Made by a program: the position numbers and the translations under genes. 44,831 nucleotides of DNA from Bacteroides sp. (GTDB lineage Bacteria; Bacteroidota; Bacteroidia; Bacteroidales; Bacteroidaceae): positions 21,757 to 66,587 of the forward strand of contig JAGOOC010000010.1 of NCBI GenBank assembly GCA_017992695.1. The letters are read 5' to 3'. Shown piece after piece: positions 1 to 9,740 of the stretch; within the stretch, counting starts at the first letter, position 1, and each line of letters starts with the position of its first letter. The notes below the pieces were generated by a model, which did not search any database, was not told where the DNA came from, and worked only from the letters and a program-made list of their open reading frames with translations.

Positions 1-1812
1 GCCTGCACCTTGTCCACCATCACGGCCGGTGCTCAATCGCTTCCTCGCGTAGCCCCGGAACAAGTAGGCATGAATGCTCGTCACCTAAGCACCTATGCCG
101 ATGCTGCCATCAACCAAGCGGTTGCTCAAAAAGAGATTCCCGGTGCAGTGCTGGCTGTGGTTCGTCAAGGAAAACTGGCCTACCTCAAAGCCTACGGTAA
201 TAAGCAGGTCTACCCCACTACTGAGCGGATGGAGGTCAATACGATCTTCGACATAGCATCGTGCAGTAAATCGATATCTACCGCTATCTCGACCATGATA
301 CTGGTCGAGCGAGGACAGCTCCGCCTTACCGATCGAGTGAGCTTTTACCTCCCTGCTTTTGAAGGATGGGTAGATGAACAAGGAAAGAAAACAGAGATTC
401 GCGTGATCGACCTAATGACACATACATCGGGATTGCCGCCTTACGCGCCTGTTGTCGATTTGGAAAAGAAATACGGATCGCCTCATCCGGAAGGATTGCT
501 GACATACATCAGCACCTGTAAACGCGACTTCAAACCACAAACCGATTTTCAATACAGCTGCCTCAATTACATCGCGCTACAACACATCATCGAAACCATC
601 AGCGGACAGACGCTTCGCAATTTTGCCAAAGTCAATATCTTTGATGTGCTGGGCATGACACATACCGACTACCTACCTACCCTGCGCCAAAACAATCAAT
701 GGGTCACCGTGATGCCTAGTTCACTGACACCGCTGATTGCCCCCACCCAGAAGCAGCCCGATGGCAGTGTGCTGTGCGGACAAGTACACGATCCGCTTGC
801 ACGTATCATGAATGGAGGTATCTCGGGCAATGCCGGTGTATTCTCCGATGCCAACGACATTGCCCTACTGGTTGCCGCACTTCAAAATGGAGGCGAGCTC
901 AATGGCAAGCGCATCTTGAGTCCGCTCAGCGTAAAGACCATGCGTACCATTCCTCGATCAACATCGTCCTTCGGCCGCACGCCCGGGTGGGATGTATCAT
1001 CGCCCTATGCATCGAATAACGGCGATCTATTTGGTCCCAATACGTACGGACATACCGGATATACAGGAACATCCATCATCATCGACCCGGACAATGACAC
1101 ATCGGTGATTTTACTAACCAATCGTGCACACCCTGAGGATAAAGGAGAAGTAGTTCGCCTGCGTTCGCTGGTGGCCAATGCAGTAGCCGGTGCCATCTAT
1201 CCTACCCAACGCCTCTATAGCGATCATTACTACCATCGGTTTCTTGAATTCGAGAACGAACCTCTTCTCACAGAAAAGGATATTGTAATGTTAGGGAACA
1301 GCCTAACGGAGGGTGGTGGCGACTGGAACGATCGTCTTCACACAAAGAAACGGGTATGCAATCGAGGCATCAGTGGCGATGAGGCGATGGGACTCCTCGA
1401 CCGGCTCCATCAGATTCTACCTGCTCGTCCGGCCAAGCTCTTCTTGATGATTGGTATCAACGACCTGTCACATCAACTTACACCCGACAGTGTAGTGAGC
1501 CTCATCACGCGTGTCATCGACCGCATACAAACCGACTCGCCTCACACACGACTCTATGTGCAGAGTCTATTGCCAATCAACGAATCACTATCCACCTATA
1601 AAACAATGGTAGGCAAAACTGAGCTCATCCCCGAGATAAACGCCAAGCTGGAAACGGCAACCCAAATACGGAAGGTTACTTTTATTAACCTCTTCCCCCT
1701 CTTTTGCGAAAAGGGAACAAACATCCTGCGTCCCGAACTCACGCGTGATGGTCTTCATCTAACAGAAGAAGGGTACCGAATTTGGAGCAAAAGCTTGAAA
1801 CGACACCTCTAA
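1..1812 (+). CDS. Secreted serine hydrolase (class C beta-lactamase-like) fused to an SGNH/GDSL esterase, 5' partial
   Basis: The reading frame is open to the first base of the window, so the start is missing. The first codons (Ala-Cys-Thr-Leu-Ser-Thr-Ile-Thr-Ala-Gly-Ala-Gln) look like the end of a signal peptide, so probably only 10-20 residues are lost. Counting from the TTG at 10, the N-terminal ~400 residues form a beta-lactamase/penicillin-binding-like serine hydrolase: SCSK (SxxK nucleophile, about residue 84), YSCLNY in the Tyr-motif position, and GHTGYTG (HxG) near residue 350. Residues ~420-600 are an SGNH hydrolase: block I GNSLTEGGG, block III GINDL, and DGLHLTEEGY supplying the Asp/His pair. 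Both catalytic sets look complete, so this should be a two-headed periplasmic or surface esterase/peptidase. The substrate cannot be read from sequence. The Tyr motif is YSC rather than the classical YxN. Confidence 0.85.
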   Translation, partial: ACTLSTITAGAQSLPRVAPEQVGMNARHLSTYADAAINQAVAQKEIPGAVLAVVRQGKLAYLKAYGNKQVYPTTERMEVNTIFDIASCSKSISTAISTMILVERGQLRLTDRVSFYLPAFEGWVDEQGKKTEIRVIDLMTHTSGLPPYAPVVDLEKKYGSPHPEGLLTYISTCKRDFKPQTDFQYSCLNYIALQHIIETISGQTLRNFAKVNIFDVLGMTHTDYLPTLRQNNQWVTVMPSSLTPLIAPTQKQPDGSVLCGQVHDPLARIMNGGISGNAGVFSDANDIALLVAALQNGGELNGKRILSPLSVKTMRTIPRSTSSFGRTPGWDVSSPYASNNGDLFGPNTYGHTGYTGTSIIIDPDNDTSVILLTNRAHPEDKGEVVRLRSLVANAVAGAIYPTQRLYSDHYYHRFLEFENEPLLTEKDIVMLGNSLTEGGGDWNDRLHTKKRVCNRGISGDEAMGLLDRLHQILPARPAKLFLMIGINDLSHQLTPDSVVSLITRVIDRIQTDSPHTRLYVQSLLPINESLSTYKTMVGKTELIPEINAKLETATQIRKVTFINLFPLFCEKGTNILRPELTRDGLHLTEEGYRIWSKSLKRHL

Positions 1813-1910
1813 ACATAATTTCATTTTACGCTCTTTTTTCAAAGGGAAGCAGAAACTAAAAAGCACTTTGATTTGTTCTTAAAGAATACTAATCAAACAC
1901 ACCTGCCATT

Positions 1911-3410
1911 ATGAGCCTTATACTTGCAGTCTTTCCGGTTTTGCTTCTTATCGTGTTAATGACATTGCTGAAGATGTCAGGTGATAAAAGCAGTGCTATT
2001 GCCCTTGTCGCAACTATGCTTATTGCTGTGCTTGGGTTCTCTTTCTCAGCGAGCAATCTGCTTTACTCTTTTCTCTATGGCGCACTGAAGGCAATATCTC
2101 CTATTTTGATTATTATCTTGATGGCTATATTCAGCTACAACGTGTTGCTCAAAACCGCGAAAATGGAAATCATCAAGCAACAGTTCTCTTCCATCTCGAC
2201 AGATAAAAGTATTCAAGTGTTGTTGTTAACTTGGGGTTTCGGAGGCTTGCTCGAAGCAATGGCAGGCTTTGGTACGGCCGTAGCTATCCCTGCCGCCATT
2301 TTGATCAGTTTAGGTTTCAAGCCTATCTTTTCAGCTGTGGTCAGTTTGATTGCTAACAGCGTGGCAACCGCTTTTGGCGCGATAGGAACACCGGTTCTTG
2401 TGTTGGCAAAGGAGACAGGCCTGGACGTATTGCAACTAAGCACCACCGTGGTGTTGCAACTCTCGGTACTCATGTTTCTTATTCCTTTCGTGCTGTTGGT
2501 CTTGACCGATCATAAGCTCAAGTCATTGCCCAAGAACCTGACTTTAGCGATATTGGTGGGCGGATTCTCTTTTGGTGGACAGTATCTTGCTGCACGCTAT
2601 ATGGGCCCTGAATCTCCTGCAATCATTGGAAGCATTGTTTCAATTATCATCATCGTTGCCTTTGGCAAACTCACCGCATCTAAAGCGGATAAACACCAGT
2701 CGAGCCCACTGAAAACGAAAGAGATACTGAATGCATGGAGCATTTATCTCTTGATACTACTGTTAATCGTTCTCACCAGTCCACTCTTTCCTCAATTGCG
2801 CACTGTCTTAGCGCACAATGGGGTAACGCAAATCACATTTCCCATCAATAACATTTTTGTAGACTATAAAATAAGTTGGCTTACCCATGCGGGAGTCTTG
2901 TTATTTATTGGTACGTTTATTGGGGGGCTCATACAAGGAGCGTCGGTACAAGAGCTATTTGCAGTGCTGTGGAGCACGTTGAAACAGTTGAAGAAAACCG
3001 TTGTGACGGTCATTTGCTTGGTAAGTCTGTCCACAATCATGGACTTCTCGGGCATGATAGCCATCATCGCTACCGTCTTGGCTGCGGCAACAGGAGGGTT
3101 ATATCCCCTCTTTGCTCCTGCTATAGGCTGCTTGGGAACCTTTATTACAGGAAGTGATACCTCTTCGAACATCCTCTTTGGAAAATTGCAAGCTACCGTA
3201 GCAGGGCAAATCGGCGTCAATCCCGACTGGTTGGCAGCTGCCAATACCGTAGGAGCTACCGGTGGAAAAATCATCTCTCCACAAAGCATTGCCATTGCTA
3301 CATCGGCGAGTAACCAGCAAGGCAAAGAGGGCGAGATTCTGAAAGCAGCAATGCCCTACTCCTTAGTCTATATCCTGATAGCCGGCATCATCGTCTTTTT
3401 CTTTAGCTAG
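1911..3410 (+). CDS. lldP: L-lactate permease (LctP family)
   Basis: This 499-residue integral membrane protein is almost entirely hydrophobic helices, about a dozen, with the LctP-family layout including the conserved stretch around GGLLEAMAGFGTAVAIPAAIL (about residues 105-125) and the C-terminal FITGSDTSSNILFGKLQ / GATGGKIISPQSIAIA segments typical of lactate/glycolate proton symporters. It should bring lactate across the inner membrane. It lies 42 bp upstream of lutA on the same strand with no terminator between, so permease and oxidation enzymes form one lactate-use operon. The ATG at 1911 precedes a good first membrane helix. No clear promoter was recognised in the 98 bp upstream. Confidence 0.92.
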   Translation: MSLILAVFPVLLLIVLMTLLKMSGDKSSAIALVATMLIAVLGFSFSASNLLYSFLYGALKAISPILIIILMAIFSYNVLLKTAKMEIIKQQFSSISTDKSIQVLLLTWGFGGLLEAMAGFGTAVAIPAAILISLGFKPIFSAVVSLIANSVATAFGAIGTPVLVLAKETGLDVLQLSTTVVLQLSVLMFLIPFVLLVLTDHKLKSLPKNLTLAILVGGFSFGGQYLAARYMGPESPAIIGSIVSIIIIVAFGKLTASKADKHQSSPLKTKEILNAWSIYLLILLLIVLTSPLFPQLRTVLAHNGVTQITFPINNIFVDYKISWLTHAGVLLFIGTFIGGLIQGASVQELFAVLWSTLKQLKKTVVTVICLVSLSTIMDFSGMIAIIATVLAAATGGLYPLFAPAIGCLGTFITGSDTSSNILFGKLQATVAGQIGVNPDWLAAANTVGATGGKIISPQSIAIATSASNQQGKEGEILKAAMPYSLVYILIAGIIVFFFS

Positions 3411-3452
3411 TGAGAACTAATCCTTTGTTTCTAAGTTATGAACTAAAATAAT

Positions 3453-4193
3453 ATGGTTATGACAATTGGTTTATTTATCCCGTGTTATATCAATGCAATC
3501 TACCCCAATGTGGGTGTTGCATCGTATAAACTATTGAAAAGCTTCGGACTGGATGTCGATTACCCGATAGACCAAACCTGCTGCGGACAGCCGATGGCAA
3601 ACGCAGGGTTCGAGAGCGAAGCGGAAAAACTGGCAATGCAATTCGAAGCAAAATTCAAAGCGTATGACTACATCGTGGGGCCATCAGCGAGTTGCGTAGC
3701 CTTCGTTCGCGATAATTACGGACACTTGATTAAGCAGCACACCTGCAGCAGTGCCGCAAAGGTATATGATCTCTGCGAGTTCATTCACGACATCGTGAAG
3801 CCCGCAAGCTTGAAGGCTAAGTTTCCGCACAAAGTGAGCCTGCAAAACAGTTGCCACGGTGTGCGCCTGCTCCACCTTTCGTCGGCCAGTGAAATAAATA
3901 TACCTTATTACTCGAAACTTCGCGACCTCCTCTCATTGGTTGAAGGCATAGAGATTGTAGAGCCCGAACGAGCAGATGAGTGTTGTGGTTTTGGTGGCAT
4001 GTTTGCCATAGAGGAAAACGCAGTCTCGGTTTGCATGGGGCAAGACAAAGTAAAAAGACACCTGGCAACCGGAGCCGAATACATTGTGGGGGCCGATAGT
4101 TCCTGTTTAATGCACCTCGAAGGGGTCATTAAGCGAGAGGAAAGTCCGATTAAAACGATTCATATTGCCGAAATATTAGCTTCAGAGTTATGA
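3453..4193 (+). CDS. lutA: LutA/LldE-type (Fe-S)-binding subunit of the lactate oxidation complex
   Basis: This 246-residue protein carries two CCG (cysteine-rich) domains: CCGQPMANAGF near residue 43 and CCGFGGMFAIEE near residue 178, each the heterodisulfide-reductase-type cysteine motif that binds an Fe-S centre. Size and motif spacing match LutA/LldE. With LutB and LutC it oxidises L-lactate to pyruvate and passes electrons onward, probably to menaquinone. The start may be ATG 3453 or the second ATG at 3459, because no ribosome binding site separates them. The stop overlaps the lutB start by 4 bp (ATGA), indicating translational coupling. Confidence 0.92.
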   Translation: MVMTIGLFIPCYINAIYPNVGVASYKLLKSFGLDVDYPIDQTCCGQPMANAGFESEAEKLAMQFEAKFKAYDYIVGPSASCVAFVRDNYGHLIKQHTCSSAAKVYDLCEFIHDIVKPASLKAKFPHKVSLQNSCHGVRLLHLSSASEINIPYYSKLRDLLSLVEGIEIVEPERADECCGFGGMFAIEENAVSVCMGQDKVKRHLATGAEYIVGADSSCLMHLEGVIKREESPIKTIHIAEILASEL

Positions 4194-5557
4194 GTACGAA
4201 ACATTCCATCGCAGCAACAACGTTTCTGCAAAACAAGCCGCTAGAAGAGTGGCAAGACGAAACGCTGTGGCAAGTTCGGGAGAAAAGAGACCGAATGATT
4301 AAGCAGCTTCCTGAGTGGGAGGAGTTACGAGAGTTGGCTCGCGACATCAAGCTCTATTCAAACAGCCACTTGCACGAACTGCTACAAGAGTTTGAACAAC
4401 ACGCCATAACCAATGGCGCCATCGTTCACTGGGCAAAAGATGCCGAGGAGTTTAACCAGATTGTTTATGACATTCTGCATAGCCATCAAGTAGAGCGATT
4501 CATCAAAAGCAAATCGATGCTGGCCGAAGAGTGCGAACTGAACCCCTTCTTGATAGGCAAAGGGATAGAGGTGGTCGAAAGCGATTTGGGCGAGCGCATC
4601 CTTCAGTTAATGGACTTACCACCCAGCCACATTGTGCTTCCGGCTATCCACATCAAAAGAGAGCAGGTAGGAGAACTCTTTGAGGAGAAACTGGGCACGG
4701 AGAAAGGGAACTCAGACCCTACCTACCTAACTCATGCAGCGCGCAAGGACCTGCGCAATAAATTCATCCATGCACAGGCAGCCATGACGGGCGTAAACTT
4801 TGCCGTAGCTTCGACCGGCGAGGTAGTGGTGTGTACCAACGAAGGAAATGCCGACATGGGAACCTCACAACCCAAGCTTCAAATTGCGGCCATGGGATTG
4901 GAGAAGATCGTACCCAACCGCGAATCCTTGGGTATCTTCACCCGCTTACTTGCTCGTTCGGCTACCGGACAACCCATCACCACCTACACCTCTCACTACC
5001 GCAAACCGCGGCAGGGAGGAGAGTTTCATATTATACTTGTTGACAATGGGAGAAGTGATATCTTGGCAAAGCCAGCGCACATCAAAACCCTGAACTGCAT
5101 CCGCTGCGGAGCGTGCATGAACACCTGTCCGGTTTATCGGCGTAGTGGAGGTTACTCGTACACCTATTTCATTCCGGGACCTATTGGCATCAATCTGGGT
5201 ATGCTCAAGTCAGAGCAGGAGTACTTCGATAATGTATCGGCTTGTTCGTTGTGCTACTCTTGTTCGTTTGTCTGTCCGGTCAAAGTCGATTTGGCTGAGC
5301 AAATCTATCGTTGGCGACAAGGGTTGCTTGGCATAGGCAAGGCCGATAAAGCCAAGAAGTTCATGTCTGATGGTATGCAGTTTCTAATGGAACGTCCCAG
5401 GCTATTCAACTCCGCTTTGTGGATGTCTCCTATTGTGAACCACCTGCCCCACTTCATGAAGTACAACTGCCTCAATGCGTGGGGAGAAGGTCGCGAGCTC
5501 CCGGAATTCAGCAGCGAATCGTTCAATGAGATGTGGAAAAAGAATAAGCTAAAATAA
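4190..5557 (+). CDS. lutB: LutB/LldF-type iron-sulfur protein of the lactate oxidation complex
   Basis: This 455-residue protein has an N-terminal LUD domain (about residues 60-290) followed by a bacterial-ferredoxin-like domain with two [4Fe-4S] motifs: CIRCGACMNTCPVYR near residue 305 and CSLCYSCSFVCPVK near residue 352. This is the LutB/LldF arrangement. It starts inside the lutA stop and ends 13 bp before lutC, so the three are one operon. It is the electron-transfer core of the lactate dehydrogenase complex that replaces flavin LldD in many anaerobes and Gram-positive bacteria. All eight cluster cysteines are visible. Confidence 0.93.
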   Translation: MSTKHSIAATTFLQNKPLEEWQDETLWQVREKRDRMIKQLPEWEELRELARDIKLYSNSHLHELLQEFEQHAITNGAIVHWAKDAEEFNQIVYDILHSHQVERFIKSKSMLAEECELNPFLIGKGIEVVESDLGERILQLMDLPPSHIVLPAIHIKREQVGELFEEKLGTEKGNSDPTYLTHAARKDLRNKFIHAQAAMTGVNFAVASTGEVVVCTNEGNADMGTSQPKLQIAAMGLEKIVPNRESLGIFTRLLARSATGQPITTYTSHYRKPRQGGEFHIILVDNGRSDILAKPAHIKTLNCIRCGACMNTCPVYRRSGGYSYTYFIPGPIGINLGMLKSEQEYFDNVSACSLCYSCSFVCPVKVDLAEQIYRWRQGLLGIGKADKAKKFMSDGMQFLMERPRLFNSALWMSPIVNHLPHFMKYNCLNAWGEGRELPEFSSESFNEMWKKNKLK

Positions 5558-5570
5558 TAAACAGACCATC

Positions 5571-6152
5571 ATGAGTAGTAGAGAAGAGATATTGCAGCGC
5601 ATCAAGCAACATACGCTGACAACGCATGCCATGCCCGATTTAGATGCCGTTCGCGGCATCGTTTATTCGAACCGGTTGGATCAGTTCATTCTAATCGCGA
5701 AGCAAGTTGGGGGAGAGGCCTTGGTAGTAAAAGAGGACGAAGACGTTAATGAAACCATTACAAGGCTCTACCCCGATGCCAAACGCATCGGCTCAGTATT
5801 GCCTCAAATAACTTGTGCCACCTTCAACCCCGATGAGATAGACGACCCGGCCGAACTAGATGGAACCGATGTAGCGGTGATAGAGGGTATATTCGGGGTA
5901 GCCGAAAATGGTGCTGTATGGATTGAGCAGAACATCAAGCAGAGGGCTCTTTATTTCATCTCCGAGAATTTGGTGATTTTGCTAAAAAAGGACAGTCTTG
6001 TAAACAACATGCAAGAGGCTTACCAACAGGTAGCAACACATGAATATGACTTTGGTCTATTCATTTCGGGCCCATCGAAAACGGCAGATATAGAGCAAGC
6101 ATTGGTGGTAGGCGCTCATGGAGCAAAAGGAGTAACGGTATTGCTTGTTTAA
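5571..6152 (+). CDS. lutC: LutC/LldG-type LUD-domain protein
   Basis: A 193-residue single LUD domain protein, the usual size for LutC/LldG. The conserved EGIFGVAENGAVWIE segment (about residues 104-118) and the C-terminal ISGPSKTADIEQALVVGAHG segment are family hallmarks. It is the third gene of lldP-lutABC and is needed with LutA and LutB for lactate oxidation. Its precise biochemical role is not known from sequence. Transcription probably stops at the hairpin at 6164-6199, shared with the convergent ccsA gene. Confidence 0.92.
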   Translation: MSSREEILQRIKQHTLTTHAMPDLDAVRGIVYSNRLDQFILIAKQVGGEALVVKEDEDVNETITRLYPDAKRIGSVLPQITCATFNPDEIDDPAELDGTDVAVIEGIFGVAENGAVWIEQNIKQRALYFISENLVILLKKDSLVNNMQEAYQQVATHEYDFGLFISGPSKTADIEQALVVGAHGAKGVTVLLV

Positions 6153-6163
6153 AAAGTTCGAAG

Positions 6164-6199
6164 CAGGTGCCACAATCCATAAGCGGCTTGTGGCATCTG
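6164..6199. terminator. Hairpin between convergent lutC and ccsA
   Basis: A 12-bp stem (6164-6175 with 6188-6199, one G-T wobble) fills the 47-bp gap between two converging genes. It is followed by TTAGTTTAAATT on the plus strand and by a short T run several bases further on the minus strand. It probably ends both transcripts, with neither T tract being strong. Confidence 0.55.
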
Positions 6200-6991
6200 T
6201 TAGTTTAAATTATAGGTATGCACACTGGTAGCTTGAGCCGATGGCAGGTAGTTGATGCCATACCAACACATCTGCAAGAGCAAAAAGCAGAGCAGTAAGC
6301 CAATGAGTGCTTTGCGGTAACTGTATCGGCTATGTATACGAAAATGAAGGTAGCAAAGGTAAGCAAGCCAGGTAGCTGCCGCCCAAGTCTCTTTGGGGTC
6401 CCAACTCCAGTAGTGTCCCCACGCCTCTTTGGCCCACAAAGCTCCAAAAAGCATGCCCAATGTCATGAACGATAAGCCTACATAAACCAAGTTGTCACAA
6501 AGTTCCATCTCGTATGGATCGGGGTCTCGTTTTTTTAAGAACAACAGGTAGACAGCCATCACAGCTGCCGCCCCCAACATGGCATAAGCAAACATATACA
6601 CAATAACATGTGGCGCAAACCAAGGGCTTTGCAGCGCGGGCATCAATGTTTTGTTATGAATCTCGGGACGAAAGAGATTGATGCCGATAAACACCACGGA
6701 TAGTAGCAAGCTGAAGCTGAGAATCCACTTATACCGCCAGCGTGCGTAGGTAATTAATCCTGCCAACGGAAGAAAGAAAGCGTACCACAATCGAGTTTCT
6801 CCCATGGTTCGCATGGGTGGACGCTCTAACGAAATCCACATCGCTACGATAAACGAGAAAAAGACTACTAAGCCCAACAAGGTAAGTACAACAGCAAACA
6901 TCGGGCGCTTACCTTTCCAGCTCACAGCCGCTCCGCCTAACCAAAAGAGCAAAGCCACTACGGCAAACCAAACAAATAGATCCCAACTCAT
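6200..6991 (-). CDS. ccsA: Cytochrome c biogenesis protein CcsA/CcmC-type (haem handling)
   Basis: This 263-residue membrane protein has about eight helices and the WWD haem-binding signature WGHYWSWDPKETWAA near residues 190-205, plus flanking conserved histidines. It belongs to the CcsA (ResC) half of system II, which exports haem and ligates it to CXXCH apocytochromes. Its start overlaps the ccsB stop by 4 bp, and both follow nrfHA, so they likely serve NrfA and NrfH haem attachment. In epsilonproteobacteria the two halves are fused as NrfI/CcsBA; here they are separate genes. Confidence 0.9.
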   Translation of the reverse strand: MSWDLFVWFAVVALLFWLGGAAVSWKGKRPMFAVVLTLLGLVVFFSFIVAMWISLERPPMRTMGETRLWYAFFLPLAGLITYARWRYKWILSFSLLLSVVFIGINLFRPEIHNKTLMPALQSPWFAPHVIVYMFAYAMLGAAAVMAVYLLFLKKRDPDPYEMELCDNLVYVGLSFMTLGMLFGALWAKEAWGHYWSWDPKETWAAATWLAYLCYLHFRIHSRYSYRKALIGLLLCFLLLQMCWYGINYLPSAQATSVHTYNLN

Positions 6992-8232
6992 GCTTTTTCT
7001 TCCTTTCGTTTATGGGTTAGGGCAAACATACATACAGCCCCGATGATCATCATCCAGATACCGGTGTAAACTACCGGCAGCCACGGATCGTATACCAATT
7101 CGAGGATACTTATATCGCTCCATCGCCCTTTCTCTTCGTCATAACTCAATTGATAAATCTTCCACCCTTCGATCTCGAACGGACGGTTGACCTCTATCGT
7201 TGCTTCTTGCTGTTGCCCCGATTCGGTGTAAACCGTCACGTTGGAGGCGAAACGCTTTGGTTCCCGATCGGGCATTATGAGGCTGACCTGCTGATTGAGC
7301 CGCAAAGCCTTGTAGGGAAACAGAAAACTGCCACAACTCACCCACCCTTCGCGCTGCTCGTGCGTCTTCGTATGTACAGCCTTTACGTAGATAGCATAAG
7401 TTGCTCCCAGAGAATGAAAGGAGACAAATTTCAAAGTGTCATCGGTAGCTACGCTGGCAGCAAGCGGCAGCCGTTCCTTCAGCTCAATCTGCCAATCGAG
7501 TAAATCGCCTCTACGAAAATCGTCTTCAATCAGCAAGTTCACCGGTCGATCATGAGGGAGTACCTGCCCCGTTTCGTTATCAATCAGCATAAGTTTAGGG
7601 GGATATTCGTCGATAGTGAACTTGTTCAGCTCAATAGCTAAAGGAAGTTCAATCATTTCTTTCTGAGGGTTCGAGGCACGCCACTCGGCTTTACCTACTC
7701 TTGTCACCATCTGCAGTCGTTGCATATCGGCACTGCCTAAGACAGCCCCACTGAGTGCAATAAAAAGCCCCAGATGATTGCATAGAAACGGAATGTCTCG
7801 CCAACGTACATGTGTTAATCGCTTAAGAATGGTCATAGCCAACAGCGTGACGAACCAGAAGAACAACAACACGAACGAACAGGAAGAGAGCATTTGCGAG
7901 AAACCCATCCAATCATTCGCGTCGACCTGCGGAACACTCGCCGGTAATTGACGAATCAGCCCCATAATGACTGTGAGTACAATGAGTGAGAGCATTGCTG
8001 TAATCGCGGCCGAATAGCTACTCATCCAACGGATAAGGGTTCGTTTACGAAAAAGAGCATAAACGATCGTCAATAGCGTGAGGTAACTGACCCCTATGCC
8101 TATATTGGCAGGATAAGCAAGGAAGGTGAGCGAGCACCGACCTATCGTCAGCTGCCAAAGGGTACCGATAAAGAAGAGTCCGCCACAGATGACGAAACCT
8201 TCTTTATACCCCCAAGGTTTTTTCCACATCAT
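6988..8232 (-). CDS. ccsB: Cytochrome c biogenesis protein ResB/CcsB
   Basis: This 414-residue protein has several N-terminal membrane helices (about residues 10-165), a long extracytoplasmic domain (about 170-375) containing the GWKIYQLSYDEEKG segment typical of the ResB family, and a last helix near 380-405. ResB partners CcsA in system II cytochrome c maturation, keeping the apocytochrome thiols reduced and presenting them for haem ligation. It overlaps ccsA by 4 bp and starts 10 bp after nrfA, so it is co-transcribed with nitrite reductase. Confidence 0.87.
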   Translation of the reverse strand: MMWKKPWGYKEGFVICGGLFFIGTLWQLTIGRCSLTFLAYPANIGIGVSYLTLLTIVYALFRKRTLIRWMSSYSAAITAMLSLIVLTVIMGLIRQLPASVPQVDANDWMGFSQMLSSCSFVLLFFWFVTLLAMTILKRLTHVRWRDIPFLCNHLGLFIALSGAVLGSADMQRLQMVTRVGKAEWRASNPQKEMIELPLAIELNKFTIDEYPPKLMLIDNETGQVLPHDRPVNLLIEDDFRRGDLLDWQIELKERLPLAASVATDDTLKFVSFHSLGATYAIYVKAVHTKTHEQREGWVSCGSFLFPYKALRLNQQVSLIMPDREPKRFASNVTVYTESGQQQEATIEVNRPFEIEGWKIYQLSYDEEKGRWSDISILELVYDPWLPVVYTGIWMMIIGAVCMFALTHKRKEEKA

Positions 8233-8242
8233 TTACTTCTAG

Positions 8243-9724
8243 TTAAGTGTTTGCCAATCGTTTGTTAGCCTTCGCTTTTTCGAGCCATTGGGGTACGATG
8301 GTTTTGAGGAAAATGTTTTTATCTTCATACTCCTTCTTCATGTCCAGCCCAATGTATTCTTGTGCTTTTGCTTTCGTAGAGATATCCGGCAGGGGTACCT
8401 CGCCCATAAACCCATTCCTAGCCAGTACTTTGGAGAGAGCTAAGCGCGCTTGCATCGCTTTATCTAGCCCATGTCCTAAAATGCGCTGAATCTCTTGTGG
8501 AGCATGAAAAGAGGCACCGTGAGAAGCCACAGCAAAATCCCAACGCCATTGTGCCTGCCGAATCAACTTCAACGTTTCGTTCATTTCCTTTTCGGTAGCA
8601 CCCTTGTCCCAAGCATATTTAGCTTCGATGTGTGCCTTCGCTAACTCCTGCTCCAGCCGGTTGCGAATTTCATTCGCTTTGCGTTGACGCTCGTATACAT
8701 TGTTCCGAAGCGTTTCCTCGCTTTCGCGATGGCAAACTTGGCAAGTACGATCGATCATAGCCAACGGACTTTGTATGTGATGATCGCTAATCTTCATTCC
8801 ACCCTCATTTTTATAAGGCATGTGGCAATCGGCACACGATACATTGCGTTGACCATGAATACCCATTTGAGCAATTTCATAATCGGGATGTTGTGCCTTT
8901 AAAATAGGTGCTCTGCTTAAGGCATGTGTGTAATCAGTAAAGCCGGCCTCATCGTAATAAGCTTCCATACTTTCGACTGTAATTCCTTTGTCCCAAGGAA
9001 AAGTCAAGTACTTCTGATCTCCTTTGAAAAAATACTCTACGTGACACTGAGCACAAACCAATGAACGCATTTCCTGCAAGGTAGCTTTATCAATGTCTTT
9101 TCCCTGACGAGCGAAGGCTTCGCGCAGCGCCGGACGACTGATCTGCAATTGCATCTTTTCGGGTTCGTGGCAATCGGCACATCCTATTGGATTCACAATC
9201 TCGCTGCCATAAGCTGCCCACTTATTATGATAAAATGAATCGACACCCACCGCTTCCATCATACGGGGCACATCGGGGCTCTTGCAAGTCCAACAGGTAG
9301 CGGGTTGTGGCCCATCTTGATCGTGCATCGGAGCACCGGTTCGCAATGTTCGAACAATGTCTTCTACGGCATGCATGTGCCCGCGTGGAGAGGTATACTC
9401 TTTAGAGAATGCATACCCTGCCCACAACACAACCATTTCGGGGCGTTGAGCAAGTACATCCACCGCCTCGTTTCCATTAAACTCGCTTTTAAAATCTGTT
9501 TGAGCCGTCTGTTTCCATGTTTCATATTGACGGGGATAATTTTCACCGAACACCTCGTTGTGTGCTTCGATGCCCTTTATCTCTACTCGTTTGTTATTAA
9601 ACACACTGATCACCTCGGCTCGTCGCTCCATCAACGACGCAACCACGAGGCCTAAAACAAATACGATAACCATCGTTCCGCCGAACAACAGCCATCCTTG
9701 CCATGATTTTAGTTTCTTTTCCAT
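8243..9724 (-). CDS. nrfA: Ammonia-forming pentahaem cytochrome c552 nitrite reductase
   Basis: NrfA reduces nitrite to ammonium with six electrons on the periplasmic face. The 493-residue protein begins with an uncleaved anchor or signal helix (residues ~10-32). It has the diagnostic haem-1 site CWTCK, with lysine as the catalytic distal ligand, followed by four CXXCH sites: CADCH, CAQCH, CADCH and CQVCH. The C-terminal half is the helical dimerisation region. It lies 16 bp downstream of nrfH, its quinol-oxidising membrane partner, and 10 bp upstream of ccsB. All five haem sites are intact, so the enzyme should be active. Confidence 0.96.
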   Translation of the reverse strand: MEKKLKSWQGWLLFGGTMVIVFVLGLVVASLMERRAEVISVFNNKRVEIKGIEAHNEVFGENYPRQYETWKQTAQTDFKSEFNGNEAVDVLAQRPEMVVLWAGYAFSKEYTSPRGHMHAVEDIVRTLRTGAPMHDQDGPQPATCWTCKSPDVPRMMEAVGVDSFYHNKWAAYGSEIVNPIGCADCHEPEKMQLQISRPALREAFARQGKDIDKATLQEMRSLVCAQCHVEYFFKGDQKYLTFPWDKGITVESMEAYYDEAGFTDYTHALSRAPILKAQHPDYEIAQMGIHGQRNVSCADCHMPYKNEGGMKISDHHIQSPLAMIDRTCQVCHRESEETLRNNVYERQRKANEIRNRLEQELAKAHIEAKYAWDKGATEKEMNETLKLIRQAQWRWDFAVASHGASFHAPQEIQRILGHGLDKAMQARLALSKVLARNGFMGEVPLPDISTKAKAQEYIGLDMKKEYEDKNIFLKTIVPQWLEKAKANKRLANT

Positions 9725-9740
9725 AATTGTGCTATTGTTT

